Assembly: GCF_000214725.1 (NCBI RefSeq)
Contig: NC_015574.1
Location: forward strand, 1,004,001-1,068,000
Length of the DNA stretch: 64,000 nucleotides
Source of the DNA: Methanobacterium paludis
GTDB lineage: Archaea; Methanobacteriota; Methanobacteria; Methanobacteriales; Methanobacteriaceae
Direction of reading: 5' to 3'
The notes under the pieces were generated by a model, which saw nothing but the letters and a program-made list of their open reading frames with translations, was not told the DNA's origin and did no database searches. The translations under genes and the position numbers were made by a program. Below, one piece after another: positions 37,446-46,147 of this stretch. Every line of letters begins with the position of its first letter. Position 1 is the stretch's first letter.

Positions 37446-38831
37446 ATCTCTACAACTGCAAATAACTCTAAAGTAAAATCTAAATCAAATCACCCTAAAA
37501 AATCTTACAAACCTCTAAGGGAAATTGAAGTTGAATACGAGGTAGACAAATCAAAATGTGAGATCTGTAAGGAGAGGCCATGTCTTAAATCATGTCCAGT
37601 GGATGCTTTGCATGAAATACAGCCTGACAAGCACATAGAACTTGATGATAAATGTGTTGGATGTGTACTCTGCAGAGAAGCCTGTCCATATGATGCAATA
37701 AAAATGGAAACGACTTTATCAGAGCCTGTAAGGGAAAATGTACCTAATATAAATCCAAAACTCTGCAGAAGATGCGGGGCATGTGTGGCCGCATGTAGGA
37801 CCGGTGCGATACAGCTCATATCAACGGGTGGTGAAGAAGCCCACAGTGTTATAGATGAAGATAAATGTGTCAGATGCGGTTACTGTTCACGTGTATGTCC
37901 AACTGAGGCCATAAAATACGGAGAAATAATGCCAAGATCCGTTGTTGGGGGTAAAGCCATTATAGTTGACCAGAAAAACTGCATAGGCTGTATGACGTGC
38001 ACGAGGGTCTGTCCATCCAAAGGAGCTATAAATGTGGGTAAAGTTAGTAAGCTACCATTCATAAATCCTGCATACTGTGCAAGATGCGAAGAATGTATGA
38101 ATGTATGTCCATCCACTGCTATAAGGTACTCATCGAGGAAAAGAGCATATAAAAATTTCAATAAAATAAAAACAATGGAAATTGTGTCTGAACTTCTTGA
38201 AAAAGAAACAGATAAACTTTCAAAGGATGCTGTTAAAATTAATGGCATTTTGAACAGGATAGCACGTGATATGAGCTTTAAACACGATGAAAAAGAATTT
38301 GCAGAGGATGTAACAGAGCTTATAAAGCACGAAATTGAAGATATGGTTGATGCATCCATTGAAGTAGAAGATATTCAGGACATAATTGGTGGAACAACTC
38401 CGAAAAGAGAAATAACCGTTGTTGAAGATAACTGCATAGGGTGCAGCGCATGTATTGATGAGTGTCCAGTTAACTGCATAGAACTTGAAATGCCATCTCC
38501 AGTACATATAAGTGAAGAATGTGTATACTGTGGAAAATGCGTTGATGTATGCCAATTTGGAGCCATAAGTCTTTTGGAGGAATTTTTTGACACAGAAGAT
38601 GATAAAATATTCTTCATAAGACATGAACTTCAAGGCCCACGCACTGGCGAACTGGTTTATGATAAAGAAGCATGTCAGGCATGCGGGGTGTGTGTAAACA
38701 AGTGTCCAGTAAATGCTTTAAGTCTTGAAAATAACGAAATAATTGTTGATAATGACAAATGTATTTTATGTGGTGAATGTGAGGTAATATGCCTTGTAAA
38801 TGCAGTTAAGTTAAAACTAGAAAAAAATTAG
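37446..38831 (+). CDS. ehaQ: energy-converting hydrogenase A polyferredoxin, ten [4Fe-4S] clusters, probable ATC start
   Basis: In this frame no ATG, GTG or TTG occurs between the upstream stop at 37431 and GTG at 37599. Starting at 37599 would delete the first cluster (Cys-Glu-Ile-Cys, then Cys-Leu-Lys-Ser-Cys). AAGGAG at 37432-37437 is eight bases before ATC at 37446, which gives a 461-residue protein starting Met-Ser-Thr-Thr-Ala-Asn. It then has exactly ten cluster motifs, matching the 10[4Fe-4S] polyferredoxin of known eha operons. The tenth motif has Leu in place of the usual Pro. So a non-standard start or a base error is likely. Confidence 0.88.
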   Translation: MSTTANNSKVKSKSNHPKKSYKPLREIEVEYEVDKSKCEICKERPCLKSCPVDALHEIQPDKHIELDDKCVGCVLCREACPYDAIKMETTLSEPVRENVPNINPKLCRRCGACVAACRTGAIQLISTGGEEAHSVIDEDKCVRCGYCSRVCPTEAIKYGEIMPRSVVGGKAIIVDQKNCIGCMTCTRVCPSKGAINVGKVSKLPFINPAYCARCEECMNVCPSTAIRYSSRKRAYKNFNKIKTMEIVSELLEKETDKLSKDAVKINGILNRIARDMSFKHDEKEFAEDVTELIKHEIEDMVDASIEVEDIQDIIGGTTPKREITVVEDNCIGCSACIDECPVNCIELEMPSPVHISEECVYCGKCVDVCQFGAISLLEEFFDTEDDKIFFIRHELQGPRTGELVYDKEACQACGVCVNKCPVNALSLENNEIIVDNDKCILCGECEVICLVNAVKLKLEKN

Positions 38832-39160
38832 AACTTAAACTGAATATTCTTGTAAAGAACAAACATGTCTGGTCAAAATGAAATTTAAAAAAATATTCAC
38901 ATGAATTTAAAAATTAAATCTAATATTTTCTAAAAAAAACATCAAAATAGGTATCTAGATACATAATATTAAAATATTATTAAAATATAATATTATAACT
39001 AGACAAATCTAGACAAATCTATATTAAAATTTGATTTATGTAACAAATCTTATTAAAAAAATATTCATGTTTTTATAAGAACTGTACAAACAATGTAAAA
39101 TCATGTTATTTTTTTATTATGCAGATTTTTTTGAACGAATTATTATCTGGAGGTTGAAAA
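38832..39160. other. gap between ehaQ and ehaR
   Basis: 330 AT-rich bases with a 12-bp palindrome GTATCTAGATAC (38951-38962) and an exact 10-bp tandem repeat AGACAAATCT (39001-39020). An independent promoter for ehaR is possible. Confidence 0.5.
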
Positions 39161-40186
39161 TTGGGGAGAAAATTTTTTGTTTCTGATTGTGAAGGTCCCA
39201 TATCAACAAATGACAATGCATTTGAACTTTCAGGTTATTTCATAGAAGATGGGGAAAAATTTTTTGAAATAATCAGTAAATACGATGATATTTTAGCAGA
39301 TGTTGTTAAAAGATCAGGATACAATGCTGGAGGAACTTTAAAATTAATATTACCCTTCTTGAAGGCTTACGGTGCTACAAATCAAAATATAATTGATTTT
39401 TCGGCTGAAAATGTTCTTTTAATACCTGGTGCAAATGAAACACTGGATTTTGTAACAAATTCCATGCCTTCTTTCATTGTAAGCACCAGTTATGAGCACT
39501 ACATTAAGGCTCTGTGCAATATCACAGGTTTCCCCTATCAAAACACTTATTCAACAAAGCTTGACATGGATCGTTATCAGATAAGCTCTGAAGACACAGA
39601 AAGACTCAAAAAGTTCCGTAAATCCATAATAGAACGTCCAGAATTTGATTTACTGGATGAAATATTCTTTAAAGAGATACCATCTATGGATATAGGTATA
39701 ATACTTGAAGATATCAATCCTGTGGGTGGAGAAAATAAAAAAGAGGCAGTTCAGGATATCATAAGCAGGTTCAAATTAAAAGCAGCGGATCTCATGTACG
39801 TGGGTGACAGCATAACTGATGTTCAACCGCTCCGTTTTGCAAATGAAAATAGAGGGATTTCAGTAGCTTTCAACGGCAATGAATATGCCATAACTGAAGC
39901 TGAAATTGCAATAATAGCAGACAATACTGCCATAATATCTGTTCTTGCAGATATATTTAACCGGTACAATTCAGACACGGTTTTTGAATTCGTTGTTTCA
40001 TATTTCAAAGACCCTGAATCCGCACTTGAAGGGTCCCTTGTAAATCAAGAACTGGCAAAGAAAGTTCGAAATGGTAATTTGCCCCTAATGGAAATCGTAA
40101 CCTGCGATAATATGAAAAAATTAATAGAAGAAAGCACCCAGTTTCGTAAGAAATTAAGGGGCATATCCATAGGTGGACTTGGATAA
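39161..40186 (+). CDS. ehaR: energy-converting hydrogenase A subunit R, HAD-like
   Basis: A 341-residue protein of the haloacid dehalogenase fold: the N-terminal Val-Ser-Asp-Cys-Glu-Gly loop places Asp9 as the nucleophile candidate, and Gly-Asp-Ser-Ile-Thr-Asp (Asp216, Asp220) is motif IV. It is a predicted phosphatase of unknown substrate, kept in eha operons though not expected in the hydrogenase core. TTG start after GGAGGTT. Confidence 0.82.
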   Translation: MGRKFFVSDCEGPISTNDNAFELSGYFIEDGEKFFEIISKYDDILADVVKRSGYNAGGTLKLILPFLKAYGATNQNIIDFSAENVLLIPGANETLDFVTNSMPSFIVSTSYEHYIKALCNITGFPYQNTYSTKLDMDRYQISSEDTERLKKFRKSIIERPEFDLLDEIFFKEIPSMDIGIILEDINPVGGENKKEAVQDIISRFKLKAADLMYVGDSITDVQPLRFANENRGISVAFNGNEYAITEAEIAIIADNTAIISVLADIFNRYNSDTVFEFVVSYFKDPESALEGSLVNQELAKKVRNGNLPLMEIVTCDNMKKLIEESTQFRKKLRGISIGGLG

Positions 40187-40239
40187 ATATTGCTATTGCT
40201 CGATGAAATGTTATTTTGTATTAATATTTGATTAGATAT

Positions 40240-40285
40240 TATTATTTTTCTTTGTATAATATTTTTTCTTTGTATAAAATATTAA
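40240..40285. repeat. short tandem duplication
   Basis: TTTTTCTTTGTATA occurs twice, about 20 bases apart, between ehaR and ehaS. Confidence 0.75.
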
Positions 40286-40346
40286 TGCTTTGAAGAGAAT
40301 ATCTTTTGATAAGTTATGCTTGGATAATAGATAGAAGGAAGATCAG

Positions 40347-41258
40347 ATGAAAGATATGAAACAATTTGAATCTAACGAATCTAAAATTGAAGACACCTAC
40401 TGCGAAGCATTTGCAGGACTATGCTGCAGAGTAATTGTAACAGCTGATGATAACGAAACTCTCCAAAGAGCAGCTTATGACGCCACATCTACACCTGGAA
40501 CCGTTATTGGGAGGGTTGAAGGGGGCATAGAATCATGGTTGGGGGAAGATGAAACCCCTGACGGTAGAAAAGGTGTTATATTACAATTCTGGTATGGTAA
40601 AAATGATCTCACCAAATTTGAGGTTGAACTATCCTACAGAATAAGGCAAGACATACTTGTAAAACCATTCACAAGTCTATTTGATGCTTCAGTAAATCCT
40701 GCTGGAAAAATTGGAACAATGAAACAGGTTGGGCACTGTGGAGATGGTTATGAATGGGAAGAAGAATTATACGGGCGACAAATGATTGTGGTACCCATAG
40801 CTATTCCTGATTTTAAGATAGAAAGTCAGCTGGGTTATATGAATGGTGTGATGGGTGCAAATTTCTGGTACATGTGCAGTACCAAGGAAGCTGTACTTGA
40901 AGCTGGGAGATCTGCATTGAAGGCAATAGAAGAAGTTGAAGGTGTAATAGCACCATTTGATATCTGTTCTGCAGCTTCAAAACCTGAAACCAACTACCCC
41001 TGGATAGGTCCTACAACCAACCATCCTTACTGTCCATCATTAAAAGAAAAACTTGGTGAAGTTTCTATGGTTCCAGAAGATGTTAAGTATGTCCCTGAAA
41101 TAGTTATAAATGGTTTGAATCTTGAAGCTGTTAAAGAGGGGACTAAAGTTGCTATTGAAGCTTTGATGAATTTTGATGATGTTTTAAAGGTTTCAGCAGG
41201 AAACTATGAAGGAAAACTTGGGGATTATAAGATCTATCTAAAAGAGCTGTTCAAATGA
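40347..41258 (+). CDS. ehaS: formylmethanofuran:H4MPT formyltransferase-like protein (EhaS)
   Basis: A 303-residue homolog of Ftr, which moves the formyl group from methanofuran to tetrahydromethanopterin in the second step of methanogenesis from CO2. The start is Met-Lys-Asp-Met, and Asp-Thr-Tyr-Cys-Glu-Ala-Phe begins the conserved core. As a second Ftr copy inside eha (ftrII type) it may have a regulatory or structural role instead of catalysis. AGGAAGATCAG precedes the ATG. Confidence 0.88.
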   Translation: MKDMKQFESNESKIEDTYCEAFAGLCCRVIVTADDNETLQRAAYDATSTPGTVIGRVEGGIESWLGEDETPDGRKGVILQFWYGKNDLTKFEVELSYRIRQDILVKPFTSLFDASVNPAGKIGTMKQVGHCGDGYEWEEELYGRQMIVVPIAIPDFKIESQLGYMNGVMGANFWYMCSTKEAVLEAGRSALKAIEEVEGVIAPFDICSAASKPETNYPWIGPTTNHPYCPSLKEKLGEVSMVPEDVKYVPEIVINGLNLEAVKEGTKVAIEALMNFDDVLKVSAGNYEGKLGDYKIYLKELFK

Positions 41259-41289
41259 GATTTTTGGTAGTTATTATGGGGTTGTTTGG

Positions 41290-42249
41290 ATGAGTTTTGA
41301 TGTTGTGGGATTTGGGGCTCTGAATGTTGACAAATTATACAATGTGAACAAAATAGCCCATGAAGATGAAGAGTCTTACATAACAGGTTTAAGCGAGTCG
41401 TGTGGGGGTTCTGCAGCAAATACAATTGTAGGACTTTCAAGATTAGGTTTAAACACGGGCTTCATTGGTAAAGTTGCATCAGACCGTGAAGGAACTCTTT
41501 TACTTAAAAATCTTGAAGATGAAAACGTTGACACAGATGGTGTGATTTTAGAATCTGATGGACGAAGCGGAGTTGTCAGCGGATTTGTTGATAGAGATGG
41601 TCAAAGGGCGTTGTACGTTGATCCCGGTGTCAATGATTTAATTGAACAGGATGAAGTCCAAACTGGTTATGTTACAGGTTCAAAGGTCCTTCATATGGCA
41701 TCATTTGTTGGAAAATTTGAAGATAAATCCATAAAAGCCCAGAAAACCTTTTTAAAAAGAATTCCTGATGATATATCTGTGAGCATTGACCCCGGACGTT
41801 TATATGCTGAAAGAGGGATGGATTTTCTCGAAAAATTTCTTGAGAAGACAAATATTATTCTTATAAATGAGGCTGAGTTGAATCTTTTAACAGAGGAAAA
41901 ATATAGGGGAAACTATAAAGGGAATAAAACCTGTGAAAATGGAAGTAAAATTCTTTTAGACTATGGAATAGATATAATTGCAGTTAAACGTGGGGATAAA
42001 GGCGTATATGTTACTGACGGTTGCCGCTCCTATTTTATGGATGCATTCAAAGTTCAATGTGTGGATACAACTGGTGCAGGTGATGCATTCAATGCAGGAT
42101 TCCTTTATGGACTTATAAACGGGGAGAACATTGAAAAATCTGCTTTAATCGGTAATTTTGTAGCATCAAAATGTGTTGAAGAATGCGGTGCAACAGATGG
42201 TCTTCCTGATGTTTATGGAATTGCAGGATTAGTTACTGGTTTTAAGTAA
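41290..42249 (+). CDS. ehaT: PfkB-family sugar kinase (EhaT)
   Basis: A 319-residue ribokinase-family protein. Gly-Gly-Ser-Ala-Ala-Asn near residue 38 is signature 1, and Asp-Thr-Thr-Gly-Ala-Gly-Asp-Ala-Phe-Asn-Ala-Gly (259-270) is signature 2 with Asp265 as catalytic base. The substrate is unknown. It closes the eha gene order. Confidence 0.87.
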   Translation: MSFDVVGFGALNVDKLYNVNKIAHEDEESYITGLSESCGGSAANTIVGLSRLGLNTGFIGKVASDREGTLLLKNLEDENVDTDGVILESDGRSGVVSGFVDRDGQRALYVDPGVNDLIEQDEVQTGYVTGSKVLHMASFVGKFEDKSIKAQKTFLKRIPDDISVSIDPGRLYAERGMDFLEKFLEKTNIILINEAELNLLTEEKYRGNYKGNKTCENGSKILLDYGIDIIAVKRGDKGVYVTDGCRSYFMDAFKVQCVDTTGAGDAFNAGFLYGLINGENIEKSALIGNFVASKCVEECGATDGLPDVYGIAGLVTGFK

Positions 42250-42658
42250 GAAATATTAAGAAATAATTAATTAGGTTAAATAAGAATTAATGAATAATTT
42301 CAGGATTTAACTAATCTTAATGATAATTGAAAGATTTAAATGAATTATAATATTGCTTTCATAATCCTTTATTATTTTCTATTTTTAAAAATTTAATTTT
42401 CAAAAGAATACTATCCCTATTTTTTTTTGAAATATCTTGATTAGTTTATACCCCTGTTAAGCTGATATATTACTATGGAACTAAAGGGGTCTATTTTGAA
42501 TAAAAAGTCTGAGAATATCGCTAAATCAGAATAACAAAATTGTAAACCTTCAAAATTCAAAACAACATATAATCAATACCTTTAAATAATGTGCATATTT
42601 ATGTGATATAAGACAGGGTATTTTATTTTATATGGTTTAATAAATTGGAGGTGTTAAA
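42250..42658. other. gap after eha operon
   Basis: About 410 AT-rich bases. TTTAAATAATGTGCATATTTATG around 42580 may hold the promoter for the next small gene. No terminator hairpin is obvious. Confidence 0.45.
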
Positions 42659-42847
42659 ATGGAAAAGAGATGTTTATTTTGTGAAGAAGGAATCTATGAG
42701 ATATATGCCAAGCCAAGTAATGACCCTGGAATATGTGAAAGAGTACGAAAATTAGGTTTACGCACAATAGCAACAAATAATTGGATGGTTTTAGTTTGTA
42801 ATAAATGTGGTAACGTTCAGCTTTTTCGCCAGGATCTGGTAGAATAA
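42659..42847 (+). CDS. small zinc-ribbon protein
   Basis: A 62-residue protein with two CxxC knuckles (Cys5-Cys8 and Cys-Asn-Lys-Cys near residues 48-51), expected to bind one zinc. GGAGGTGTTAAA gives a strong ribosome site. Function unknown; such proteins often bind nucleic acid or partner proteins. Confidence 0.75.
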   Translation: MEKRCLFCEEGIYEIYAKPSNDPGICERVRKLGLRTIATNNWMVLVCNKCGNVQLFRQDLVE

Positions 42848-43118
42848 TAATTTAAAAAATATTTTTTTAAACTTTTGAATTAGATCTATTCTAAAAAAGA
42901 AATAAAATTTTTACGATCTGCACACCGTGTATGCTCTGTAACCTACTTGTTTTTTTGTTTTTAAATCATTTATTTACTAAGAATGTCATATTTAAAAAAA
43001 TTTTAGGAATAAAGTTTATCAAAAAGATATGAGTAAAACCTAATTCAAGGTGGGGAAACTACGCTAATAACTGAAAGCTTTATTTGGTATATTGATAATT
43101 GAGGAATGAGAGGACTAA

Positions 43119-43388
43119 ATGACAGATAAAAACTTTTCAAAATCAAATGATTCCATGAGGAAGAATGAAGCTGAATTAAGTAGTATGTTCCACCATCTTT
43201 TTGACTGTGAACTCCATTTTGAAACAAATTTCATTGTGATCTCCTTCAAAAGGGATAAAGAACCTCAAATCCATAATATTTTGAGGCGAGCAATTCAAGC
43301 AAATGTTATAAGGAGGATAATATATGCTCCCAATACTGTGAGTATGGTGTTAGATTTGGAGGACGCATATAACTATTTTTTAAAATGA
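43119..43388 (+). CDS. hypothetical protein, 89 residues
   Basis: GAGAGGAC lies just before the ATG. The polypeptide is soluble, with a polar N-terminus and a mixed alpha/beta pattern. I do not recognise the family. It is flanked by long AT-rich gaps and transcribed toward the convergent membrane-protein gene. Confidence 0.5.
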   Translation: MTDKNFSKSNDSMRKNEAELSSMFHHLFDCELHFETNFIVISFKRDKEPQIHNILRRAIQANVIRRIIYAPNTVSMVLDLEDAYNYFLK

Positions 43389-43429
43389 TAAAATCCTAGG
43401 AAATTATGAGCATATTTCTTCAAATCCTC

Positions 43430-43804
43430 TCATCTTATGATTAATATTGATATTTTATTGTCTCTCTCTCTCTCTCTCTTATTTCTTATAACAATAAAAC
43501 CCCCAATTCCTGCAAGAATTAGAATTAGGATAATTAATGTTAATAGGTTCACATAACCTAGTATGAAACCACCAATCACTGCCAATATTACACCATAATA
43601 TACACCGTAGCTCATCTTATTTTTCGCTGAAAACCATGTAACTTCCATTAATAACCATGTAACAATTCCCCCACCTAAAACAAAGACAATATAAAATGTT
43701 AAACTGAATAAAGACATACCTAAAAATACATGCAAATAGGTTAGAAATAGAAAATACAGAATTGTAATTAATAATACTTGCTTTATAGATAAACTTGGTT
43801 TCAT
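43430..43804 (-). CDS. four-helix membrane protein with microsatellite tail
   Basis: A 124-residue protein with four hydrophobic helices and a basic C-terminus. AAGGGG precedes the ATG. Its last codons include a (TC)n run at 43461-43479 on the plus strand, which encodes Arg-Glu-Arg-Glu-Arg. Slippage there would change the last ~12 residues. Family not recognised. Confidence 0.55.
   Translation of the reverse strand: MKPSLSIKQVLLITILYFLFLTYLHVFLGMSLFSLTFYIVFVLGGGIVTWLLMEVTWFSAKNKMSYGVYYGVILAVIGGFILGYVNLLTLIILILILAGIGGFIVIRNKRERERDNKISILIIR
43461..43480. repeat. (TC)n dinucleotide microsatellite
   Basis: About 9.5 copies of TC inside the 3' end of the membrane-protein gene, unusual in this genome, where most simple sequence is A/T. 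Confidence 0.95.
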
Positions 43805-44096
43805 TAATTGCCCCTTATTAACTTCTTATTTCTATCATTTTTTATTAAAAACTTGTTTCTTCTTTTATTATTTAAGATTTCCTAAATCTTTTCGTGTTTT
43901 GGTTTTGATTAAATGGAAGAAAATAGCTCAAAAAAGGTTTATCAAGTTTTAGGGGGGGGCATGAAATGACTGTAATCTGCAAGGAGTTCCACATAATTAA
44001 CTATTAATAGGGATCAAATTGATATTTTATATTGAAGAATGTAAAAAGAAATTAAAATGTAAATTTTCATTATTTGGAATGTTATGAGGTGATTTC

Positions 44097-44324
44097 ATGG
44101 ATGATAAAGAAAAAGATCTAGAAATAATCGGAAATAGAAAATATAATGAGTTAAAAAAAGAATATCTTGGTATTTCATCAGTTTCAGCTTTGAATACAAG
44201 TACTTTTAAGGTATACGGAACTAGTACCAGTTTACTTAAATTACAAAAGGACGGGCTTAAAAAGGAGTTGAAACCATCGTTTGAATCAGACGGGAAGGGA
44301 ACTCCATATTTACTTCTGAAATAA
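44097..44324 (+). CDS. hypothetical protein, 75 residues
   Basis: GAGGTGATTTC gives a strong ribosome site for this ATG. The protein is Lys/Glu and Ser/Thr rich with no membrane helix or cysteine motif. Family not recognised; expression is likely from the ribosome site alone. A run of eight G bases lies upstream near 43953. Confidence 0.5.
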   Translation: MDDKEKDLEIIGNRKYNELKKEYLGISSVSALNTSTFKVYGTSTSLLKLQKDGLKKELKPSFESDGKGTPYLLLK

Positions 44325-44632
44325 AAAATTTACTCCTTTTTTTATAAATTTTAAAAGGGTATCATGGAAGCTGTATTATACCATATATATGACATATACC
44401 AAAATTCAGTGAGCTTCGATCTTTGTTGTCAATTAATAATTGACTTTTTTTGAAAATTTAATTAATAATGAATTCCAACATATCTCTGAGAGAAAAAGTT
44501 ATCTTATAAAATCAAAGAACCATGATTCAATTGAAATAAATAAAATTAATATAGTAAAATAAAATTAAGTAGGATTGGGGAAAATTCAGGAATCATGCAC
44601 ATTAATCATTTATGGAAAATAAAGGTGTGATT
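44325..44632. other. gap upstream of polyferredoxin/CBS operon
   Basis: About 300 AT-rich bases. The TATATATGACATATACC area near 44385 and AAATAAAATTAATATAG near 44540 are candidate promoter sequences. No ORF. Confidence 0.4.
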
Positions 44633-45397
44633 ATGGATATAACATTCAAAAAAAAGAAAGATGTTCTACAGGAAGAGTTTATTGGAAAATCAATGGATCT
44701 GGAGCACGGTGCTGAAGATTTTGAGGCAGAAATTGAAAACTGTGCAATGGGACAAAAGTTTATAACCATTTCCCCAGAATGTGTAAGGTGCAATTTATGT
44801 GCAGAAGAGTGTCCTGTTGAGGCCATAACTGATGCTAAATCAAATAAAACCGCTAAAATACTTGAAAACTGTGTAAAATGTGAAATATGTGCACAAACTT
44901 GTCCTGTTAAATCGGTACATGTTATAGATAGCACGGCAACCCTGGATGAAGATGTGAGTTACCAACTACATGATATTAAGGTGCCACATAGAACAATTAA
45001 GATGGAAAACATCGAAGTGGACCCAGATAAATGCAAATCATGTGGAACCTGCGTCAAGTTTTGCCCAACGGATGCAATAACTGTTGAAGAGGGAGAAGTT
45101 GCGCAGATAGATATTGATGCGTGTGTTGGGTGTGGTGCATGTGCAAACGTATGTCCAGAAGGTTCAATAATACTTCAAAGGAAATTAGGACCTGTTGTAA
45201 AAACAAGAGAACTTACTGCGGATGATAATATCTGCGTTGCATGTGGTGTATGTGAAGAGAATTGCCCTGTGGATGCAATAAAACTTGTAGATGAGAAGGT
45301 CGTAATTTCGGAGGATAAATGTATATTATGTGAGGTTTGTTCTACAAAGTGCCCTGTAGGTGCATTAAAACTTAAGAGGTTAACCAATGAAAGTTAG
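44633..45397 (+). CDS. polyferredoxin with six [4Fe-4S] clusters
   Basis: A 254-residue electron-transfer protein with six CxxCxxCxxxCP motifs in three pairs. ATG at 44633 is chosen because AAGGTGTGATT lies directly before it; the longer frame from 44612 contains that site. It overlaps the CBS gene by 11 bases. It sits 2.4 kb past eha and may serve a hydrogenase or formylmethanofuran dehydrogenase, but the partner is not shown by sequence. Confidence 0.88.
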   Translation: MDITFKKKKDVLQEEFIGKSMDLEHGAEDFEAEIENCAMGQKFITISPECVRCNLCAEECPVEAITDAKSNKTAKILENCVKCEICAQTCPVKSVHVIDSTATLDEDVSYQLHDIKVPHRTIKMENIEVDPDKCKSCGTCVKFCPTDAITVEEGEVAQIDIDACVGCGACANVCPEGSIILQRKLGPVVKTRELTADDNICVACGVCEENCPVDAIKLVDEKVVISEDKCILCEVCSTKCPVGALKLKRLTNES

Positions 45398-46022
45398 AGA
45401 GCTTATGGATACGAATTTTATAGTTGTTTCTCCTGATCAAGACATTGTTAAAGTATCAATGAAAATGGAAAAGTACAGGAAATTCACAACCCCCGTTGTA
45501 GATGAAGAAAAAAAACTTGTAGGATGGATAACCTCACTTGATATCACGAGGGGTTTAAGGGAAGGCCATAAACTTGTGAAGGATATTATGTACACTCCTA
45601 AAGAAGTTGTGTCTGTTAAGGAGAACGACGCTGCAAGACTGGCAGTTTTAAAGGCTTCAAAATATAAAGTGGTTAGTATACCTGTCCTTAATGATAACGG
45701 CACTGTTGTGGGAGTAATAAGAACGTGTGACATCGTTAAAACTCTCTCTCAGCTGTATGAGATCAAGGTTTATAAGATTTTTGATGCCATGGATCATGAG
45801 TTGAAGGGAGTTACATGGGATGAGCTCATGGAAGCTTCTGCAATTGTCACCAGAAGAGAAACAGGGGAACGAATTACAGCTAAAGACTACGAGCAGCGTA
45901 TAAAGAATGCAACTTTTGGAGAAGCAATATGGGCTACTGGCGGACTTGAAAAATTCTTTGTTGGTCTTATTGCAATTGGTGAGCTTGTTATTGCCCGAAA
46001 AGTTGCTAGGGCAAGGAAATAG
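45387..46022 (+). CDS. CBS-pair protein with extra C-terminal domain
   Basis: A 211-residue protein with two CBS motifs (about 4-58 and 65-118), which normally sense adenine nucleotides. A ~90-residue C-terminal domain follows, with a Gly/Ala/Ile-rich end that may contact a partner. The overlap with the polyferredoxin gene suggests a nucleotide-regulated electron-transfer pair. Confidence 0.85.
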   Translation: MKVRELMDTNFIVVSPDQDIVKVSMKMEKYRKFTTPVVDEEKKLVGWITSLDITRGLREGHKLVKDIMYTPKEVVSVKENDAARLAVLKASKYKVVSIPVLNDNGTVVGVIRTCDIVKTLSQLYEIKVYKIFDAMDHELKGVTWDELMEASAIVTRRETGERITAKDYEQRIKNATFGEAIWATGGLEKFFVGLIAIGELVIARKVARARK

Positions 46023-46099
46023 CTCAATTTTCACTGTTTTTAACCAGTTTCTGTTTTTTAACAGTTTAATAATGAAAGAAGCAGAGATTTTTACTGATT

Positions 46100-46147
46100 T
46101 ATTTTTTTTAAAAAATAAAAAAAATGGAAAAAGGTTTAAACCTTTTT
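46100..46147 (-). terminator. hairpin plus T-run terminator
   Basis: The 20-bp perfect palindrome AAAAAGGTTTAAACCTTTTT (46128-46147) starts at the stop codon of the beta-helix gene and is followed on the transcript by long T-runs. Confidence 0.7.

Noticed and set aside
38951..38962. Palindrome GTATCTAGATAC, similar to GTATC-CTA-GATAC at 26161-26173
   Set aside because: Only two loosely similar sites in unrelated contexts (before ehaR, after the epimerase gene); chance is likely.
43945..44030. Tiny ORFs after the run of eight G bases
   Set aside because: They are 2 and 13 codons long and without conserved features.
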